The notes beneath the pieces are model-generated. The model made no database searches and was not told where the DNA came from. It saw nothing but the letters and a program-made list of their open reading frames with translations. A program made the position numbers and the translations under genes. DNA of 64,000 nt. It comes from JACMLD01 sp038207265 (GTDB lineage Bacteria > Bacteroidota > Bacteroidia > Chitinophagales > Chitinophagaceae). Location: NCBI GenBank assembly GCA_038207265.1, contig JBBQZZ010000008.1, positions 132,005-196,004 of the forward strand, in the 5' to 3' direction. Positions 62,193 to 64,000 of this stretch are shown piece after piece (positions within the stretch are counted from its first letter, which is position 1; each line of letters opens with the position of its first letter).

Positions 62193-63092
62193 ATGAAGAC
62201 CATCAGCTTTTTAACAGGAATATTGCTGAATGTAAATATTTTGATATCACTCCCTTCCAATGCACAGCAAAGCGAAAATAAAAACATCAGCCGTTTACGT
62301 TTCGCATCTTCCCATACCGCCTTTCCTGATTCAGCCCGTGCATTGGGGCTCACATATGAAGGGAATTTTTTTGATGCAGCCAATCATTATAACGATAGTA
62401 CAGTATTGATAATTATTCCGAATGGAAGCCAACAGTTAAAAACAGTTGAACTTGTTTTCTGGTTTCACGGATGGAATAATAGTATTGATTCTGCCAATGT
62501 TTTTTTTCAGCTGGAAGAACAATTTATTGCGTCTCACAAAAATGCAATTCTTGTGCTGACAGAAACTGCAAAGAATGCACCTGATTCATACGGCGGTAAA
62601 CTGGAACAACAAAATGTATTTGCTGGTTTAGTAAACGATGTTCTAAATGCATTGAAAAAAAATATGCTCATTTCAAACGAAGCCAAAGCGGGAAAGATTA
62701 CCCTTGCCGGGCACAGTGGTGCTTACAGGATCATTGCTTATATATTAGCGTATGGTGGCGTACCGGTAAGAGAAGTAGAATTGTTTGATGCGTTGTACAG
62801 CCAGGTAGATAAATTCACTCACTGGATACATAAGGATAACACTAACCGTTTTATACATTGGTATACCAGTCATGGAGGAGGAACAGATGAAGTATCCTTG
62901 CAGATGATGGACACATTGAAACGATTAAATATTCCATTTATAAAAGCAGAAGAAAAAAATACCGGCGCTGAACTCCTGCAATCTGGCAGAATATTATTTA
63001 TTCACAGTGAAAGAGAACACAATGATATCATCAATCATCCTGCAAATTTCAAACTGTTGCTGATGAATTCAAATCATATGTCAGACCGATGA
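62193..63092 (+). CDS. secreted alpha/beta-hydrolase-like protein
   Basis: A 299-residue protein from the ATG at 62193 (a TTG at 62184 is less likely), with a signal peptide ending near residue 24. The nucleophile elbow GHSGAY is preceded by FWFHGWNN (an oxyanion-type HG) and AILVLTETAKNAPDSYGG. A candidate acid and His are near the end (HSEREHNDII). I cannot name a substrate; esterase-like activity is likely. It is divergent from ispG. Confidence 0.75.
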   Translation: MKTISFLTGILLNVNILISLPSNAQQSENKNISRLRFASSHTAFPDSARALGLTYEGNFFDAANHYNDSTVLIIIPNGSQQLKTVELVFWFHGWNNSIDSANVFFQLEEQFIASHKNAILVLTETAKNAPDSYGGKLEQQNVFAGLVNDVLNALKKNMLISNEAKAGKITLAGHSGAYRIIAYILAYGGVPVREVELFDALYSQVDKFTHWIHKDNTNRFIHWYTSHGGGTDEVSLQMMDTLKRLNIPFIKAEEKNTGAELLQSGRILFIHSEREHNDIINHPANFKLLLMNSNHMSDR

Positions 63093-63661
63093 GTACATCT
63101 GTACGTATTTTGTAAGTGTATGCTGTTAGATTCCCTCCCCTGTATTGTATTCAATTTTTATTTGTTGACTATAATCAAGACTAACTATATTATTCATTGC
63201 ACACCAGTGAATTTATTAATGAAGATGAAATAGATCAATAAATACAAAAGTTAATAACAATTAAAATTTATGGTATCATTTTTGTCAAACTGTTCGAACT
63301 CCGCCAGACCAATACTTCACCGTAGAAAGGATTCTTCATCGTAGAGAAGGTTCATTTTTTTTAATCAAAAAATAAATTCTATTGACATCTTTCCTTTTTA
63401 AAGGCGAGTGGAATTTTATTGTCTGTTCATTTAATCATGCGTAGTAGAACCTACATGCATGCGTAGTAGAATCTACAAGCATGCGTAGTTAAAGATTTTG
63501 TTACCTCAAAAATCATTTATTGAAACAAAAACTTATTACTTAAATCAACAACACTGTCTGTAAACGAAAGACTGCGGTTTAATTGCTGCAGTTTACAATT
63601 CATACCGGGATAAAAAAAATTCCCGAGTATATAGTAGAAATTAATCCAAAAATCAATATCT
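63093..63661. repeat. A/T-rich intergenic region with short tandem repeats
   Basis: No gene is seen. A unit of about 20 bases, cttcaccgtagaaaggattc, is followed at once by a variant (63315-63334 and 63334-63353). Further on a 22-base unit beginning catgcgtagtag is present two and a half times (63436-63457, 63458-63479 and half at 63480-63490); each holds gtag...ctac arms. A small hairpin cggga/tcccg lies near 63607-63627. The region precedes a secreted glycosidase-like gene. Confidence 0.65.
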
Positions 63662-64000
63662 ATGAAAATCAAAATTTTCGTTTGGTTACTGCCATTGTAT
63701 GTGCTGTTCATTTTAAATTCAGCATTTTCACAAAGCTCCACATTATCCTTCACCAGTATTCCATCAACAACAGAGATTCCATCACCGGGTCGTGGTGCAG
63801 AGCAATGGCATTCTGAAGCAGCCAGTCAGGTAGTAGGGAATGTAACAGAAGGAGTTGCACCCGTTATGCTGGATGCGTATGTAAGAAGTTCATTGACGTG
63901 GGATAATATGGAACCATCTCAGGGAGTATATAACTGGACCAATTTTGATGGTGCGATGAATGATGCTATCAGCAAGGGTCGCAAATTATCATTTAGTATA
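63662..64000 (+). CDS. N-terminal part of a secreted glycosidase-like protein (DUF4832-like), cut by the window edge
   Basis: The ATG at 63662 opens a frame that stays open to the edge (113 codons). A signal peptide (to about SAFSQ, residue 24) leads to EIPSPGRGAEQW, then LDAYVRSSLTWDNMEPSQGVYNW and FDGAMNDAISKGRKLSFSI. The order PGRG, then a strand with W..MEP..G.Y.W and an A..KGRKLSF helix-strand, fits the first part of a TIM-barrel glycoside-hydrolase-like fold such as DUF4832 proteins. A polysaccharide role is inferred. Confidence 0.65.
   Translation, partial: MKIKIFVWLLPLYVLFILNSAFSQSSTLSFTSIPSTTEIPSPGRGAEQWHSEAASQVVGNVTEGVAPVMLDAYVRSSLTWDNMEPSQGVYNWTNFDGAMNDAISKGRKLSFSI

Noticed and set aside
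63436..63490. CRISPR-like look of the 22-base repeats
   Set aside because: The units are adjacent with no spacers of unique sequence between them, are too few, and no cas gene is near.

Overview
The window is a piece of chromosome from a member of the Bacteroidota, most likely of the Chitinophagaceae or a near relative. This is inferred from gene content and style: the gliding genes gldH and gldA, PorT-like outer-membrane barrels beside ECF sigma factors, the long form of IspG, a GH3/serine-hydrolase fusion, start sites preceded by A/T-rich sequence rather than Shine-Dalgarno motifs, and several TANNTTTG promoter boxes of the Bacteroidota type. I saw no rRNA, tRNA, prophage, integrase, insertion sequence or CRISPR array. 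Most genes are ordinary chromosomal housekeeping and envelope genes.

Layout. 1-700: a doubtful gene end, then an A/T-rich gap with two facing DnaA boxes and a strong terminator. 0.7-3.8 kb: yicC, gldH and a histidine kinase/response regulator pair. 3.8-4.3 kb: a patch of dispersed repeats that runs into the 3' end of a lone batD (4.3-6.1 kb). 6.2-13.9 kb: short-chain dehydrogenase, YjjG phosphatase, a small Lys/Cys-rich secreted protein, Psd and CdsA (phospholipid synthesis), a CPBP protease, dusB, a membrane protein, a glutathione-peroxidase-like protein and a DUF559 nuclease-like protein. 14-19 kb: aldehyde dehydrogenase, glycerate kinase with a GntP permease, and a DinB-like protein. 19-24.6 kb: a second repeat copy, the GH3/serine hydrolase fusion and mutL. 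24.6-27 kb: an ECF sigma factor with a fused inner-membrane/outer-membrane partner. 27-32 kb: PBP4-like peptidase, arginase-fold protein, a decayed gene remnant, an outer-membrane protein and nth. 32-36 kb: a small conserved protein, FtsB/DivIC-like protein, acetyltransferase, enolase and gldA. 36-40.7 kb: MFS transporter with a small partner, carbonic anhydrase with a SulP transporter, and a His-rich membrane protein. 40.8-48.4 kb: acs, acyltransferase, L,D-transpeptidase, DMT transporter, then a second ECF sigma locus in three separate genes. 48.5-54 kb: kbl, ridA, a hydroxyacyl-CoA dehydrogenase-like protein, tsaB, arsR and an MBL/rhodanese protein. 54-62 kb: two LpxL-like acyltransferases, nadB, a YhhN protein, a lipoprotein, an aldose epimerase and ispG. 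62-64 kb: a secreted alpha/beta hydrolase and the start of a secreted glycosidase-like gene cut by the window edge.

The most interesting point is that two sigma-factor loci seem to hold the same parts in different states. At 24.6-27 kb one polypeptide carries an inner-membrane helix, a long low-complexity linker and a barrel. At 45.5-48 kb the membrane anti-sigma-like protein and the barrel are separate genes. This suggests an envelope-spanning sensing unit. Also of note are a MutL that has lost its endonuclease motif, an arginase-fold protein that has lost metal ligands, a cysteine-free ArsR with a palindromic operator candidate and a terminator before its MBL/rhodanese neighbour, and promoter boxes so close to the start codon that leaderless mRNAs are predicted.

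Limits: all calls come from reading the sequence and from knowledge of protein families. No search or alignment was run.
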